A stretch of DNA of 64,000 nucleotides from Halomarina halobia (GTDB lineage Archaea > Halobacteriota > Halobacteria > Halobacteriales > Haloarculaceae), in contig NZ_CP119992.1 in assembly GCF_029338575.1 (NCBI RefSeq), positions 558,001 to 622,000 of the forward strand, given 5' to 3'. The position numbers were made by a program, and so were the translations under genes. The notes under the pieces were generated by a model that saw nothing but the letters and a program-made list of their open reading frames with translations, did no database searches and had not been told where the DNA came from. Below, one piece after another: positions 43,976 through 52,645 of the stretch (positions are counted from its first letter, which is position 1; every line of letters starts with the position of its first letter).

Positions 43976-44227
43976 TCACCGTTTCACTTCGACGCGTCCG
44001 CTGAGGTGTTCCCGCGCCTCCTCGGCGAGGGCTATCTGGGAGCGGATCTCGTCCTGCCGTCGTTCGTACTCCTCGCGCGACAGCTCCCCGAGTTCGTACA
44101 GAAGGCGGTTCTCCTTGAGGTCGTCACGCAGCGCGTCGACGTCGTACATCTCCTCGATGGCCATCGAGTGGATGACGTTACCCAGCGAGACCAGCGGCCG
44201 GAGGAGCAGGTCGTCGACGACGAACAT
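43976..44227 (-). CDS. gvpG: gas vesicle protein GvpG
   Basis: Protein of 83 residues, all helical: FVVDDLLLRPLVSLGNVIHS then VDALRDDLKENRLLYELGEL and EEYERRQDEIRSQIALAEE. This is the GvpG signature and normal length. Essential small assembly protein that binds GvpF and GvpL in haloarchaea. Its start codon shares one base with the gvpF stop. Confidence 0.92.
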   Translation of the reverse strand: MFVVDDLLLRPLVSLGNVIHSMAIEEMYDVDALRDDLKENRLLYELGELSREEYERRQDEIRSQIALAEEAREHLSGRVEVKR

Positions 44228-44859
44228 CAGCGCTGCGCTCCGATCTCGATATCGACGAAGTTGTACGGTGCGTACGGTCCGGTGTACTGGACCGTCACCT
44301 CCTCGCCGTAGTCGTCCTCGATACCCTCGACCGCCTCGTCGAACGCCTCCCGGGACTCGCGCTCGACGAGGTAGGAGGCGTTGAACACGAGGCGGTCGCT
44401 GAACAGTCCGTTGTCGACCTCGCCGACGCTCGCCGCCGACAGTCGCTCGGAGACGTCCTCCGCGACGGCCTCGCGGTCGATGGACGTCTCCTCGGGCGCG
44501 ACCAGTTTCACCCCGAGTTCGACCGTCCCGTCGAGGTCGTGGAGCGCGCGGGAGAACGCCGGACGCGCCTCGCGGAGGACGCTCTTGAGCGTCCGGCCGT
44601 TCTTGAACACCATCCCGAAGCGCATCGGGACGAACGTCCGGCCCTCACCGCCCTCCATGACCGCCCGGATGACCTCGTCGTGGGCGCGGCTGTTCTCGTC
44701 GGTCTCCTCCGGTTCGAGCGTCTCCACGTCGCTCACGACCGCCGAGAACGGCCCGTAGTCGACCGGGTAGACCTCCGTCGCACCCTCCACGCCCTCCATC
44801 TCGAGATCGATCTCGTCGCGCTCGACGACGCCGTAGACGTACAGGTACTGGTCGCTCAT
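44227..44859 (-). CDS. gvpF: gas vesicle protein GvpF
   Basis: Protein of 210 residues from ATG 44859, chosen because MSDQYLYVYGVVERDEID is the normal beginning of the family. The N-terminal ferredoxin-like domain leads to RTFVPMRFGMVFKNGRTLKSVL, a helical region and the C-terminal VTVQYTGPYAPYNFVDIE signature. GvpF contacts GvpA and is thought to act early in assembly. It is first in the minus-strand gvp operon, divergent from gvpA. Confidence 0.94.
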   Translation of the reverse strand: MSDQYLYVYGVVERDEIDLEMEGVEGATEVYPVDYGPFSAVVSDVETLEPEETDENSRAHDEVIRAVMEGGEGRTFVPMRFGMVFKNGRTLKSVLREARPAFSRALHDLDGTVELGVKLVAPEETSIDREAVAEDVSERLSAASVGEVDNGLFSDRLVFNASYLVERESREAFDEAVEGIEDDYGEEVTVQYTGPYAPYNFVDIEIGAQR

Positions 44860-45036
44860 ATCGCACCGTCCGCGCGTCGGTTCGGGCGGGGCGAGCGCTG
44901 CCGGAGCGGCGACGACTGCGGTGGCCTCCACGAGTCCTCCATCGCCGTGAAACCACACGACGTAGCCGTATAAGTGTGCGCCCGAAGTGAGCAAGGCGAA
45001 CGTCTAAATACGCCCGTCGAGTTGGCGTTACGTACG
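44860..45036. promoter_or_regulatory. divergent gvpF/gvpA promoter region
   Basis: The gvpA side has TAAATA (45005-45010) about 27-32 nt before the ATG, a near-leaderless arrangement. On the gvpF side CTTATACGG (44966-44974, minus strand) is the best TATA candidate, leaving a leader of roughly 80 nt. GvpE activator boxes as in Haloferax/Halobacterium are not obvious, and neither gvpD nor gvpE is present here. Confidence 0.55.
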
Positions 45037-45318
45037 ATGTCCAGCCAACGACCCGGGACGTCCAGCCTCGCTGACGTACTCGACAGAATCCTCGACAAGG
45101 GTGTCGTCATCGACATCTGGGCGCGAATCTCGATCATCGGTATCGAGATCCTGACCGTCGAGGCACGCGTCGTGGTCGCGTCCGTCGATACGTTCCTCCA
45201 CTACGCGAAGGAGATATCACGTATCGAACTGGCGAGCGAGTCCGGCGACCTGGAGGACCTGAACGAACTCGACATCGGGTCGTCGCCGCTCGTCGAGCCG
45301 AAGCAGACCTCGTCGTGA
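45037..45318 (+). CDS. gvpA: gas vesicle structural protein GvpA
   Basis: Protein of 93 residues that builds the ribbed vesicle wall. From [21 protein letters not shown] and [19 protein letters not shown] to [11 protein letters not shown] the core is virtually the universal GvpA sequence (helix, two strands, helix). The tail [17 protein letters not shown] is longer and more acidic than in the smallest GvpA proteins, as is common in haloarchaea. The promoter is strong-looking, with a TATA element 27-32 nt upstream. gvpO follows after 29 nt, with no gvpC or gvpN between. Confidence 0.97.
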   Translation: MSSQRPGTSSLADVLDRILDKGVVIDIWARISIIGIEILTVEARVVVASVDTFLHYAKEISRIELASESGDLEDLNELDIGSSPLVEPKQTSS

Positions 45319-45347
45319 GCGATCCCCGATAACTAACCCCCTCAACA

Positions 45348-45899
45348 ATGAACGACCAGGGCGAACAGACGCAGTGTCTCGCGCTCACCGCCGACGGCAC
45401 TCGCTGTGCACGCTCCGCGAACAGCGACGGTTTCTGTTACCAACACGGCCCTGACGATCCGACCGTCGACGCGGACGACCGGGCGGAAGAGCCGGTCGTC
45501 GTCGCCGACGGCAACGGGGAGGGAGACGAGGAGGGAGGTGAGAACGACGAGAGCGAGGCCGAAGGCGAGGAGGGCGGGAGCGAAGAGAGCGAGCAGAGCG
45601 AGGGCGACGAGAGCGGCGATGGTACGCGGACCGCCGACGTCGCCGAGGTCCGCGACACGATCAGATCGTCGGCGGCCGACCTCATCGGGTATCCGCTCGA
45701 CGGCATCGCCGCTATCGAGCGCGCCAACGGCGGCGAGGAGTGGTCGGTGCTCGTGGAGGTGATCGAGCGGCGATCGATCCCCGACACCTCCGACATCATC
45801 GGTGAGTACCGCGTGGACCTCAGCGGCGGCGGCGAGGTCCAGAGCTACCGGCGCGTCCGACGCTTCCGTCGCGGCGACACCGACCAGGAGCAGTTTTAG
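45348..45899 (+). CDS. gvpO: gas vesicle protein GvpO with N-terminal Cys-rich motif
   Basis: Protein of 183 residues. The C-terminal half is GvpO: VRDTIRSSAADLIGYPLDGIAAIE, WSVLVEVIERRSIPDTSD, IIGEYRVDLSGGGEVQSYRR. It is preceded by an acidic Glu/Gly/Ser linker of about 60 residues. An N-terminal motif CLALTADGTRCARSANSDGF with CYQHG (three Cys and a His) looks like a small zinc-binding knuckle. GvpO is one of the eight essential genes in Halobacterium. It closes the gvpA transcript and overlaps the convergent DUF447 stop. Confidence 0.9.
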   Translation: MNDQGEQTQCLALTADGTRCARSANSDGFCYQHGPDDPTVDADDRAEEPVVVADGNGEGDEEGGENDESEAEGEEGGSEESEQSEGDESGDGTRTADVAEVRDTIRSSAADLIGYPLDGIAAIERANGGEEWSVLVEVIERRSIPDTSDIIGEYRVDLSGGGEVQSYRRVRRFRRGDTDQEQF

Positions 45900-46480
45900 A
45901 ACTCCACCAGTTCTTCGAAGCGCTCCCACGCCGAGCGTTCGCGCTCGCCGGCGCACGAGTCCACCACCGATTCGAAGTACGCGATGCGCGACCGGAGCGC
46001 CTCGTCGTCGTAGCCGGGCGCGCCCAGCCGCGAGGCGGCCACGGTCGCCTCCACGACGGCGCAGCGGGCGCGGTTCGTCGTCGGGACGGCCCGTCGCTCG
46101 ACGCTCGACTCGACCGGCCTGAGCGTCCACTCGACCCACCGCGTCCCGTCGGTCGTCCCCGCGTCTGACTCCTCGACGGTCACGCGAGACCAGGCGTCGG
46201 CGCTGTCGAGGACCGGCGTCTCCTCCTCGCGGATCGAGCAGGCCGCCTCGACGAAGTCGACGAGGTCCCGCGTGAACTGGACGTAGCCCCCGCCGCGCTC
46301 GTCGAAGTTGCGCCGCGTCCGGGTGCGCCCCCACGTCCGGGCGGTCACGCGGCCGTCCCCCGCCGCGGACAGGCCGAGCGCGGCGACGTTCCAGCGGTCG
46401 TTCGGACCGAGCGTCGTCACGATCGACTCGGTGACGCCCGAGAGCTCGACGGGCCAGTCCGCGGGCGACACGTCGGTCAC
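45896..46480 (-). CDS. DUF447 family protein
   Basis: Protein of 194 residues starting at a GTG that overlaps the CitG-like gene's stop. N-terminal beta strands (ELSGVTESIVTTLGPNDRWNVAALGL) and RTWGRTRTRRNFDERGGGYV, then VQFTRDLVDFVEAAC, recall the flavin-reductase-like split barrel of DUF447 (PF04289). Archaeal relatives bind flavin in structural studies. Last gene of the cofD operon; a role linked to F420 or flavin metabolism is inference from context. Confidence 0.85.
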   Translation of the reverse strand: MTDVSPADWPVELSGVTESIVTTLGPNDRWNVAALGLSAAGDGRVTARTWGRTRTRRNFDERGGGYVQFTRDLVDFVEAACSIREEETPVLDSADAWSRVTVEESDAGTTDGTRWVEWTLRPVESSVERRAVPTTNRARCAVVEATVAASRLGAPGYDDEALRSRIAYFESVVDSCAGERERSAWERFEELVEF

Positions 46481-47310
46481 ACCTCCATCCCGCGCTCGAG
46501 CGCGACGAACAGCGCCGCGGCGGTGACGTCGGCCGTCGTCCCGGGGTTCACGCCGCGGGCGACGAACTCCTCGGCCAGCGCCTCGGGGTCCGCTCGGCCG
46601 TCGAGCGCGTCCCGGGCGCGCTCGGTCGCCTCCCGCGCCGTCTCGGCGTCGAGGCGCTTCTCGACGAACGTGTCCGGTTCGTCAGCGAGAAGCCGCAGGA
46701 ACGCCCGCGACGCGCGGTCGGCGATCGGCCCGTCGTCGGCGAGGAGCCACGCCGCGGCCTCGAACGTGCGCGGGAACCCCTCGTCCCACTCCCGGGCGAC
46801 GCCGTCAACCCCCGCACTGTCGGCCAGCACGTCCGCCAGGGTGAGCCCGCGCTCGCGCAGCGCCGGTTCGGCGTCGCCCCCACGGCGCACGTCGAGCGCC
46901 TCCATCCCCTCGGGGGGGTCGTCGACGGCCACGTCGACGGCCTCGAACGCGCGGTAGAACGCGCAGGCGTCGTCGACCGTCGTCGTTGCGCAGACGCGCC
47001 GCGCGCCCGCAGGCGAGAGGTCTCCCCCGCTCGCGGCCCGCACGAGGGGGACGAGCAGCAGCAGCGCGCCGAACTGCGTGTTGCCGCCGGACTGCTCCCC
47101 CATCCCCGCGACGGCCCGCTCGAACGCGTCGCCGAGCGGCGCGTCGCCAGCCGCCAGCCGAAGTCCGGGGACGCTTCCGACCGCCCCGGCGAGGAAGTGC
47201 TCGAAGCGCAGATCGGGGTGGTCGCGGCGGCGGTCCACGTTCCCCGGTTTGGGCGTCCCCGCCACCTCGAGCAGGAGGGCGAGTTCGGCGTTCTGTACGG
47301 GGTCGCGCAT
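46477..47310 (-). CDS. triphosphoribosyl-dephospho-CoA synthase (CitG/MdcB)-like protein
   Basis: Protein of 277 residues, all helical. Conserved family motifs are LLLEVAGTPKPGNVDRRRDH (K-P-G-N-V/L-x-R-x-x-x-H), FEHFLAGAVG, GEQSGGNTQFGALLLLVPL (G-x-N-T-x-x-G), and GVNPGTTADVTAAALFVAL near the C-terminus, all characteristic of CitG/MdcB. Bacterial CitG makes a citrate-lyase prosthetic group; haloarchaea lack that system in general, so the role is probably different. It is the third gene of the cofD operon, with 4-nt overlaps. Confidence 0.85.
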   Translation of the reverse strand: MRDPVQNAELALLLEVAGTPKPGNVDRRRDHPDLRFEHFLAGAVGSVPGLRLAAGDAPLGDAFERAVAGMGEQSGGNTQFGALLLLVPLVRAASGGDLSPAGARRVCATTTVDDACAFYRAFEAVDVAVDDPPEGMEALDVRRGGDAEPALRERGLTLADVLADSAGVDGVAREWDEGFPRTFEAAAWLLADDGPIADRASRAFLRLLADEPDTFVEKRLDAETAREATERARDALDGRADPEALAEEFVARGVNPGTTADVTAAALFVALERGMEV

Positions 47311-48134
47311 CAGGCGTCGGCTCCCTCCTCCCGCTCGACGTCCCCCTCGCGCTCGGGCGCGCGCTCCCCCGGAGGCGGCCCCCGTTCCCCGGCGAACCAC
47401 GCGTCGGCCGCCCGCCGCACCCGCGCGAGGACGGCGGGGTTGTCGCTCGGACGGCCGACGCTCACCGCGTCCGCGCCGTGGTCCAGGTACTCCTCGACGG
47501 TCGCCCGGTCGCGCACGCCGTTGTTGGCGATCACGAACAGGTCGCAGGCGTCGACCACGTCGGCGACGACGGCCTCCGAGTCCATCGCGTCCACGTGGAT
47601 GACCTCGCCGCCCGCCGCCTCGATCCGACGCGCGAGGTCGGGGAGGTCGACGCCCGACACCTCGGCGCGGACCTTCGCGCCCACGACCGCCCCCTCGTCG
47701 CTCGCGGCCGCCACCTGCTCGCAGAGCCGGTCGGGGTCGCGCAGGAGCGCCTCGCCCGCGCCCGCCGCGCACATCTCGTCCTGTCGGCAGTGGGCGTTCA
47801 CCTCCAGGATCGCGTCGCGGTCCCGGCAGACGCGGGCGACCGCACGGACGGGATCGAGCGTCGCGCTGCGGACGTTCACGCCCGCCCGGAGGGGGACGCC
47901 GTCGAGCGCCGCGAGTTCGCGCTCGACGAACGCGACCGGATCGTCGGGGAGGAACTCCTCGCGCTCGCGCGCGACGAGCGCGCGGGCGGCCGCGCGGGTG
48001 TCGCGGTCGAGCGCGATGCCGCCGAGGAAGGCACAGCCCGCGTGGTCGGCTGCGCGGCGCGCCCACGCCGCGTCGGACGCCCCGCTCAGGCTGGCGAGCG
48101 CGACGCGCGGCTCGAAGGGACCGACGTTCGTCAT
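47310..48134 (-). CDS. Dus-like TIM-barrel flavoprotein
   Basis: Protein of 274 residues. It resembles tRNA-dihydrouridine synthases: [19 protein letters not shown] at the start, then [23 protein letters not shown] (N-x-x-C-R-Q, with a Cys in the usual place of NxGCP), [48 protein letters not shown] and [13 protein letters not shown]. It is shorter than true Dus proteins and lacks their C-terminal RNA-binding domain. In the operon of cofD it may act in F420-related or other cofactor metabolism; function is not established. The C-terminus is disordered. Confidence 0.8.
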   Translation of the reverse strand: MTNVGPFEPRVALASLSGASDAAWARRAADHAGCAFLGGIALDRDTRAAARALVAREREEFLPDDPVAFVERELAALDGVPLRAGVNVRSATLDPVRAVARVCRDRDAILEVNAHCRQDEMCAAGAGEALLRDPDRLCEQVAAASDEGAVVGAKVRAEVSGVDLPDLARRIEAAGGEVIHVDAMDSEAVVADVVDACDLFVIANNGVRDRATVEEYLDHGADAVSVGRPSDNPAVLARVRRAADAWFAGERGPPPGERAPEREGDVEREEGADA

Positions 48135-49126
48135 CCGCCGACCGCCTCCAGTGCCTGACGGACCGCTCGGGCGACGCGCTCGCCGTCGGCCTCGCCCGAG
48201 AGCGTCGTGTCCGTGCGCACGACGGGCCGGTCGAGGGCCGTCGGGTCGGCCTCGTCGAGGACGAACGCGTCCGCGAAGGGGTACGCCTCCGCGACCCCCG
48301 CGGTGGAGGGGTCGTAGCCGACCGCCGCCATGAGTTCCGCCGCCGGTCCGGAGAAGACGCGATCCCCGACGAACGGCGAGACGGCGACGACGGGCGTCGC
48401 GTGCAGCGCGCGCTCGAAGGCCTCCATCGCCAGCATCGGACCGACGCTCGTCACCGGGTTGGACGGCCCGACGACCACCGGCGCGGAGAGCGCGTCGAGG
48501 ACCGCGTCGGTCGGCCGCGCCTCGTCCGCCCCGCGGAACTCCACGTCGGTCACCCCGGGGTCGCCCCCGCGCCCGACCCACCACTCCTGGAAGTGCATCG
48601 GGCCGTCGGGCGTGTGGACGATCGTCGCGACCGGGTCGTCGCTCATCGGGAGGAGGTCGCGTTCGAGGCCGAACGCGTCGGCGAGCGTCCGCGTCGCCTC
48701 CGTCAGCGTGTGCCCCTCGTCGAGGAGGCTCGTCCGCGTGAGGTGGACGGCGCGGTCCCGGTCGCCGATGAACATGAACTCCGCGACGCCGGAGAACCGC
48801 CGCCACCGGGCGAGATCGCGGCCCGCCGTCTGTCGCTTCTCGGGGAGGTAGCGCGGTCCGGCGTCGAGGCCCGCCCGCTCCGCCAGGCGGAGCAGTTCCG
48901 CGTGCGTCGCGTCCCCGTCGTCGTCCACGCCCCACCACGTCTCGCGGTCGAGGACGCCGCCGTCGAGAAAGAGCACGGTGTCGACGTCCGGCGAGACGAA
49001 CTGGCCCCCCAGTTCCACGTCGTCGCCCGTGTTCCCGATCACCGTCGTCTCCCCCGGCGGGAAGACGGCGTCGGCCCCCGCGAGCAACTTCGGCGTGCCC
49101 GTACCGCCTGCGAGGAAGGTCGTCAT
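48131..49126 (-). CDS. cofD: 2-phospho-L-lactate transferase CofD
   Basis: Protein of 331 residues from ATG 49126. It transfers a phospholactyl (or related) group from LPPG to the riboflavin-like Fo to form F420-0. Signatures are [78 protein letters not shown] and [17 protein letters not shown], as in the Methanosarcina enzyme. It heads a four-gene operon with ATGA/GTGA-type overlaps (Dus-like, CitG-like, DUF447), a grouping I recall from other haloarchaea. Confidence 0.95.
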   Translation of the reverse strand: MTTFLAGGTGTPKLLAGADAVFPPGETTVIGNTGDDVELGGQFVSPDVDTVLFLDGGVLDRETWWGVDDDGDATHAELLRLAERAGLDAGPRYLPEKRQTAGRDLARWRRFSGVAEFMFIGDRDRAVHLTRTSLLDEGHTLTEATRTLADAFGLERDLLPMSDDPVATIVHTPDGPMHFQEWWVGRGGDPGVTDVEFRGADEARPTDAVLDALSAPVVVGPSNPVTSVGPMLAMEAFERALHATPVVAVSPFVGDRVFSGPAAELMAAVGYDPSTAGVAEAYPFADAFVLDEADPTALDRPVVRTDTTLSGEADGERVARAVRQALEAVGG

Positions 49127-49331
49127 ACCCGCCACTCCCGCGCGGCGACGCTAAACGGTTGCGCCTGTCCGCCGCTCGACGGCTCCCCCGGACGACGGGG
49201 AACGAGCGCCTCGGCACGCGGCGTCCGAACGCACCAGTCACCGTGACAGAGGGAACCTCGCCGCTGTTACGGGTCGCGCTGGGGGATCTCGTGCCACCGC
49301 CCGCGGGACGATAGTCACGGAATGGAGAGTA

Positions 49332-49344
49332 TTGTTTTAAACAA
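49332..49344. promoter_or_regulatory. TTGTTTTAAACAA palindrome upstream of DUF6230 gene
   Basis: Odd-length perfect palindrome of 13 bp with a central T, which also doubles as a TATA-like sequence. It lies about 60 bp before the DUF6230 start codon in otherwise featureless DNA from 49127 to 49400. Confidence 0.45.
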
Positions 49345-49400
49345 CCGGGTATTCCTGTGGTAAACGATAACGGACCGCGGTTGATGTGTACCGGTAGGCC

Positions 49401-49997
49401 ATGCCAATCGACAAGAAGCGGTTCGCGACGGTGTTTCTCGTGGGTAACCTCCTGCTGCTCGGCGTGGGCGCAGGCGTCGTCATGGGCGGAGTGGCGGTCG
49501 CGGTGCCGACCGCGGGGGTCGGCGGCTTCACCGTCACGTTCGACGAGTTGAAGGGACAGGGGTTCCAGCAGTACGCGACGTTGGAGAACAACAGCGACTG
49601 TTCCGCGTACCCCGCCTCGGTCGCCCAGATCGAGGAGGGGACGATCGAGGGGTTGAACCTCTATAAGGACATCGAGAGCCCGACCGGCGACACGGTCCGC
49701 GTGCTCATCACGACCGACGAGACGGTGCAGTTCACCGGCCTCACGCAGAAGTTCACCTACCTCAACGGCGATCTGACGTTCGACCAGGGCCAGCGGATCG
49801 AGGCGGGCGCGCCGAGCTCCGACGTCGAGGACCAGCTATCGCTGTCCAGTCCCGCCATCACGATCGAGGACGGGCGGATCAAGGCCCAGAGCCAGTTCGT
49901 CGAGTCCATCACGCTGAAGGGGACGGTCGTGAAGACCGAGGTCAACCCCAACGAGTCGGCCGACATGCCCGAGAGCGCGTGCGCCCAGCCCGCGTGA
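49401..49997 (+). CDS. DUF6230-type exported/membrane-anchored protein
   Basis: Protein of 198 residues. A single N-terminal hydrophobic segment (FATVFLVGNLLLLGVGAGVV) is followed by a repetitive beta-rich region: GGFTVTFDELKGQGFQQYAT, GTIEGLNLYKDIESP, VQFTGLTQKFTYLNGDLTF, ITIEDGRIKAQSQF and VESITLKGTVV. The F-x-V-x-x-D/E-x-L-x-G-x-G-F-x-Q-Y motif and strand pattern match actinobacterial DUF6230 proteins. Function unknown, extracytoplasmic. Paired with DUF6114, as in Streptomyces. Confidence 0.78.
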   Translation: MPIDKKRFATVFLVGNLLLLGVGAGVVMGGVAVAVPTAGVGGFTVTFDELKGQGFQQYATLENNSDCSAYPASVAQIEEGTIEGLNLYKDIESPTGDTVRVLITTDETVQFTGLTQKFTYLNGDLTFDQGQRIEAGAPSSDVEDQLSLSSPAITIEDGRIKAQSQFVESITLKGTVVKTEVNPNESADMPESACAQPA

Positions 49998-50009
49998 GGT
50001 GACCTCGAC

Positions 50010-50408
50010 ATGAGTACACGATTCGACGTTCCGACGGCGAGCGCGGGGGCGGACGGCTACAGACGGCAGTTCAGTTCGTGGAAGCGCGAGCGGCCGTTCT
50101 GGGGTGGCGTGTTGCTGATCGTCTCGGGGTTGCTCATCGGGATCATCCCTCTCGATCTGGCGGTCAAGTTCGCGCTCGTCCCGGCCGAGTTCGCGTACAT
50201 CGGACTCATCTTCACGGTGTTCGTCCTGCTGTGCGGCGTGTTCGCGCTCGCGCAGCCCGAACTGGCGAGCTTCTTCGGCGTCGCGGGGATGCTCATCGCC
50301 GTCGCGTCGATCTTCGGTGCGCTCGGCGGGTTCGTCATCGGGAGTATCGTCGGCGTCGCCGGCGGGTCGCTCTGCGTCGCGTGGGAGCCGCCGGCCGAGA
50401 CCGAGTAG
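50010..50408 (+). CDS. DUF6114-type membrane protein
   Basis: Protein of 132 residues with four helices. The FSSWKRERPFWGGVLLIVSG start (W-K/R-x-x-R-P-F-W-G-G), then IGLIFTVFVLLCGVFALAQP, ELASFFGVAGMLIAVASIFG and FVIGSIVGVAGGSLCVAWEP, matches actinobacterial DUF6114. It begins 12 bp after the DUF6230 gene, so they are probably one operon and one functional unit. Function unknown. Confidence 0.82.
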   Translation: MSTRFDVPTASAGADGYRRQFSSWKRERPFWGGVLLIVSGLLIGIIPLDLAVKFALVPAEFAYIGLIFTVFVLLCGVFALAQPELASFFGVAGMLIAVASIFGALGGFVIGSIVGVAGGSLCVAWEPPAETE

Positions 50409-51062
50409 TTATCCGACCAGCGCGCCGAAGAGGCGCGCTTCCGCCTTTCTCAGGTGTTCGTCGATCGTACTGGAGGCGCAGTCGAGTTCGCGAGCGATGC
50501 TCGCGTGCGTCGCCCGTCGCGGGATGTCGTAGTAACCGAGCTGGACGGCGGTCTCGAGCACCTCGCGCTGACGGTCGGTGAGCGCCGCGAGCAACTGTGC
50601 GTGTCCGGGGACGTACTCGCCAGCCTGCTCGACGTCGATGACCACGTCGTCAGGGAACTGCTCGAACGCCTTCCGGAGCATCTCGGGCCGGCCGGCCACC
50701 GTGACGCGCAGGCGGCCGTTCCCGAGGAACTCGAGCGGCGGGTCGAGGATGAGCGCGTACTTCTCGACGAGATACATGAGCGTTCCCGCTGGATGGCCCG
50801 GCTTGACGTACACGTAGCAGTAGTGGCCGTCGTCTGGCTCGTCGACGAGGTCGTATGAGATGACGTCGGGGTGGTCGTCGAGCATCGGGCCGAGGGGAGA
50901 GACGTCCCCCGAGAGGCGATACACGAGCACGCCGTTGCCGTCGAACAGGGCGTTGACGTGGAGCAGTCCCTCCCGCGTCACCCCCTCCAGGTCGGCGATG
51001 GCCGCGCCGACGGGATGAACGCCACCGTCAGGAAGCGTGAGCGTGACGGTCGCATACTTCAT
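50409..51062 (-). CDS. Bat/HTH-10 family transcription regulator
   Basis: Protein of 217 residues from ATG 51062. The N-terminal 150 residues form the haloarchaeal GAF/HTH-associated domain (YATVTLTLPDGGVHPVGAAI, VLVYRLSGDVSPLGPMLDDH, VVIDVEQAGEYV). The C-terminal HTH-10 (PF04967) has LLAALTDRQREVLETAVQLG, YYDIPRRATHASIARELDC and STIDEHLRKAEARLF. Such regulators often control neighbouring or membrane-related genes. Convergent and abutting with the DUF6114 gene. Confidence 0.9.
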   Translation of the reverse strand: MKYATVTLTLPDGGVHPVGAAIADLEGVTREGLLHVNALFDGNGVLVYRLSGDVSPLGPMLDDHPDVISYDLVDEPDDGHYCYVYVKPGHPAGTLMYLVEKYALILDPPLEFLGNGRLRVTVAGRPEMLRKAFEQFPDDVVIDVEQAGEYVPGHAQLLAALTDRQREVLETAVQLGYYDIPRRATHASIARELDCASSTIDEHLRKAEARLFGALVG

Positions 51063-51198
51063 GTAAAACCACAATATTCTCCGATGGTATTACTGTACTG
51101 GCTCGCATGACAGGCTCCGTTTCACGACTGACTCCGTCCCGTGACGGCCATTCGCGGGAACATAAACTCCCGGCAATAACTCGGACAAGCGACTTGCT

Positions 51199-51234
51199 GT
51201 AACACGGTATCACACTACAACGAGACCGTGTTAC
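51199..51234 (+). promoter_or_regulatory. 10-bp inverted repeat overlapping a GTG start codon
   Basis: GTAACACGGT (51199-51208) and ACCGTGTTAC (51225-51234) are perfect complements with a 16-nt spacer. The start codon GTG (51228-51230) of the secreted repeat protein lies in the right arm. It could be an operator or, as RNA, a hairpin hiding the start codon. Confidence 0.6.
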
Positions 51235-52523
51235 GAAACGTCCACCGCGGCGGCCTCGTGGTCGCCCTCGTCGTCTGTCTGTTCGTGGTCGCCGCCCCGG
51301 CGGGCGCGCTCGACGGAGGGAACGCGACCGACGCGGGAGGCGACGGGAGCGCCGACGCCGACGCTTCCGCCTCCGCGGCGTCGGAGAACGAGACGTCCGA
51401 ATCGGGGGGCGAGTCGAACGGGTCGCTGTCGGTGGAGGACGTCGTCGGCTGTTTCCCCTCGCCGTCCCTGTCCGACGTGACCGTCGACGCCTATCGACAG
51501 ACCGCGTCGGACCTCAGCATCGAGTCGGTCGCGGCGAGTTCGACGATCGAACCGGCGGAACGCGAACCGGGGACGTTCCGCATCGTCTCCGCGGCGATCG
51601 ACGCCGACCGCATCTGCTTCGACCTCCTCTCCTCCTCTCCGGAGACGCTTCAGGTCACCATGGTGGGCGTCTCCCTCCGCGACACGGAGATACTCGGGGA
51701 GCGGACCGACCTCTCCTTCGAGTCGGGCCGGGCGGCCGAGCTCACGCTTCGCGTGCCGTCCGACGAGGCGCTCGACCTCGCCGCCCAGCTACCCGTCTCC
51801 GTCGCGTCGGAGAACGGGACGAACCCCGTCGAGGACGCGACCGGTCCGGTGGAGAACGTCACGGAACCGTTCGACGACGTCACCGCCCCCGTCGACGACG
51901 CCACTCGACCCGTGGGGAACGTCACCGAGCCAGTCGGCGACGCGGTCGATCGCGTCACGCAACCGATCAGGAATACGACCGACACGGTGAACGAGACGAC
52001 CGACGCGGTGAACGACACGGTGAACGAGACGACCGACGCGGCGACCGACACGGTGGACGAGACCACGGACGCCGCGGACGAGACAGTCGGCGAGACGACG
52101 GACGCGGTCGACGACGCGTCCGGCGGCGCGACAGGCAATGCGACCGACGCGGTCGACGACACCGCGGAGCGCGCGGGAGACGCGACCGACGACACCGCGG
52201 AGGACGCCGGCGAGACTACCGACGACGCGACGGGGACGGTCGACGAAACTACCGAGGCGACCACCGGTGCCGTCGACGACGCGACGAACGACACGGCCGC
52301 GGTCGGCGACGCGACGGACGAGACGACCGACGCGGCAAACGACACGGTGGACGGGACGACGAACACCGCGAACGACACCGTCGACGGGACCACCGACACC
52401 GCCGAGAACACGAGCGACGGAGCCACCGGCGCGCTCTCGGGGGACGGAAACGACTCCGGTGGCTCGGACGGTTCCGGATCCCCGGACGGTTCGGGCGGTT
52501 CCGACGACGGCGGTCTGCTGTAA
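51228..52523 (+). CDS. secreted acidic repeat protein
   Basis: Protein of 431 residues starting at GTG. A Sec-type signal peptide (GGLVVALVVCLFVVAAPAGA, about residues 8-27) is followed by an acidic region, a folded-looking domain from about 60 to 195 (FPSPSLSDVTVDAYRQTASD, FDLLSSSPETLQVTMVGVSL), and then about 200 residues of degenerate repeats such as NDTVNETTDA and DETTDAADE. Many N-x-T sequons are included. The end is Gly/Ser/Asp-rich without a PGF-CTERM or other anchor. Related tails occur in haloarchaeal surface proteins; function unknown. Confidence 0.75.
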   Translation: MLRNVHRGGLVVALVVCLFVVAAPAGALDGGNATDAGGDGSADADASASAASENETSESGGESNGSLSVEDVVGCFPSPSLSDVTVDAYRQTASDLSIESVAASSTIEPAEREPGTFRIVSAAIDADRICFDLLSSSPETLQVTMVGVSLRDTEILGERTDLSFESGRAAELTLRVPSDEALDLAAQLPVSVASENGTNPVEDATGPVENVTEPFDDVTAPVDDATRPVGNVTEPVGDAVDRVTQPIRNTTDTVNETTDAVNDTVNETTDAATDTVDETTDAADETVGETTDAVDDASGGATGNATDAVDDTAERAGDATDDTAEDAGETTDDATGTVDETTEATTGAVDDATNDTAAVGDATDETTDAANDTVDGTTNTANDTVDGTTDTAENTSDGATGALSGDGNDSGGSDGSGSPDGSGGSDDGGLL

Positions 52524-52645
52524 ACTCCCCCCGCTCGCTCGCCTCGACCACTCCTACTCGCTCCGCGAGGTCGGAGGCTCCCCCTCGAATTACGCCAGTA
52601 CGTCGACGGGCGACGGTTTTTAAACTATAACGACGAACCGGGCGT

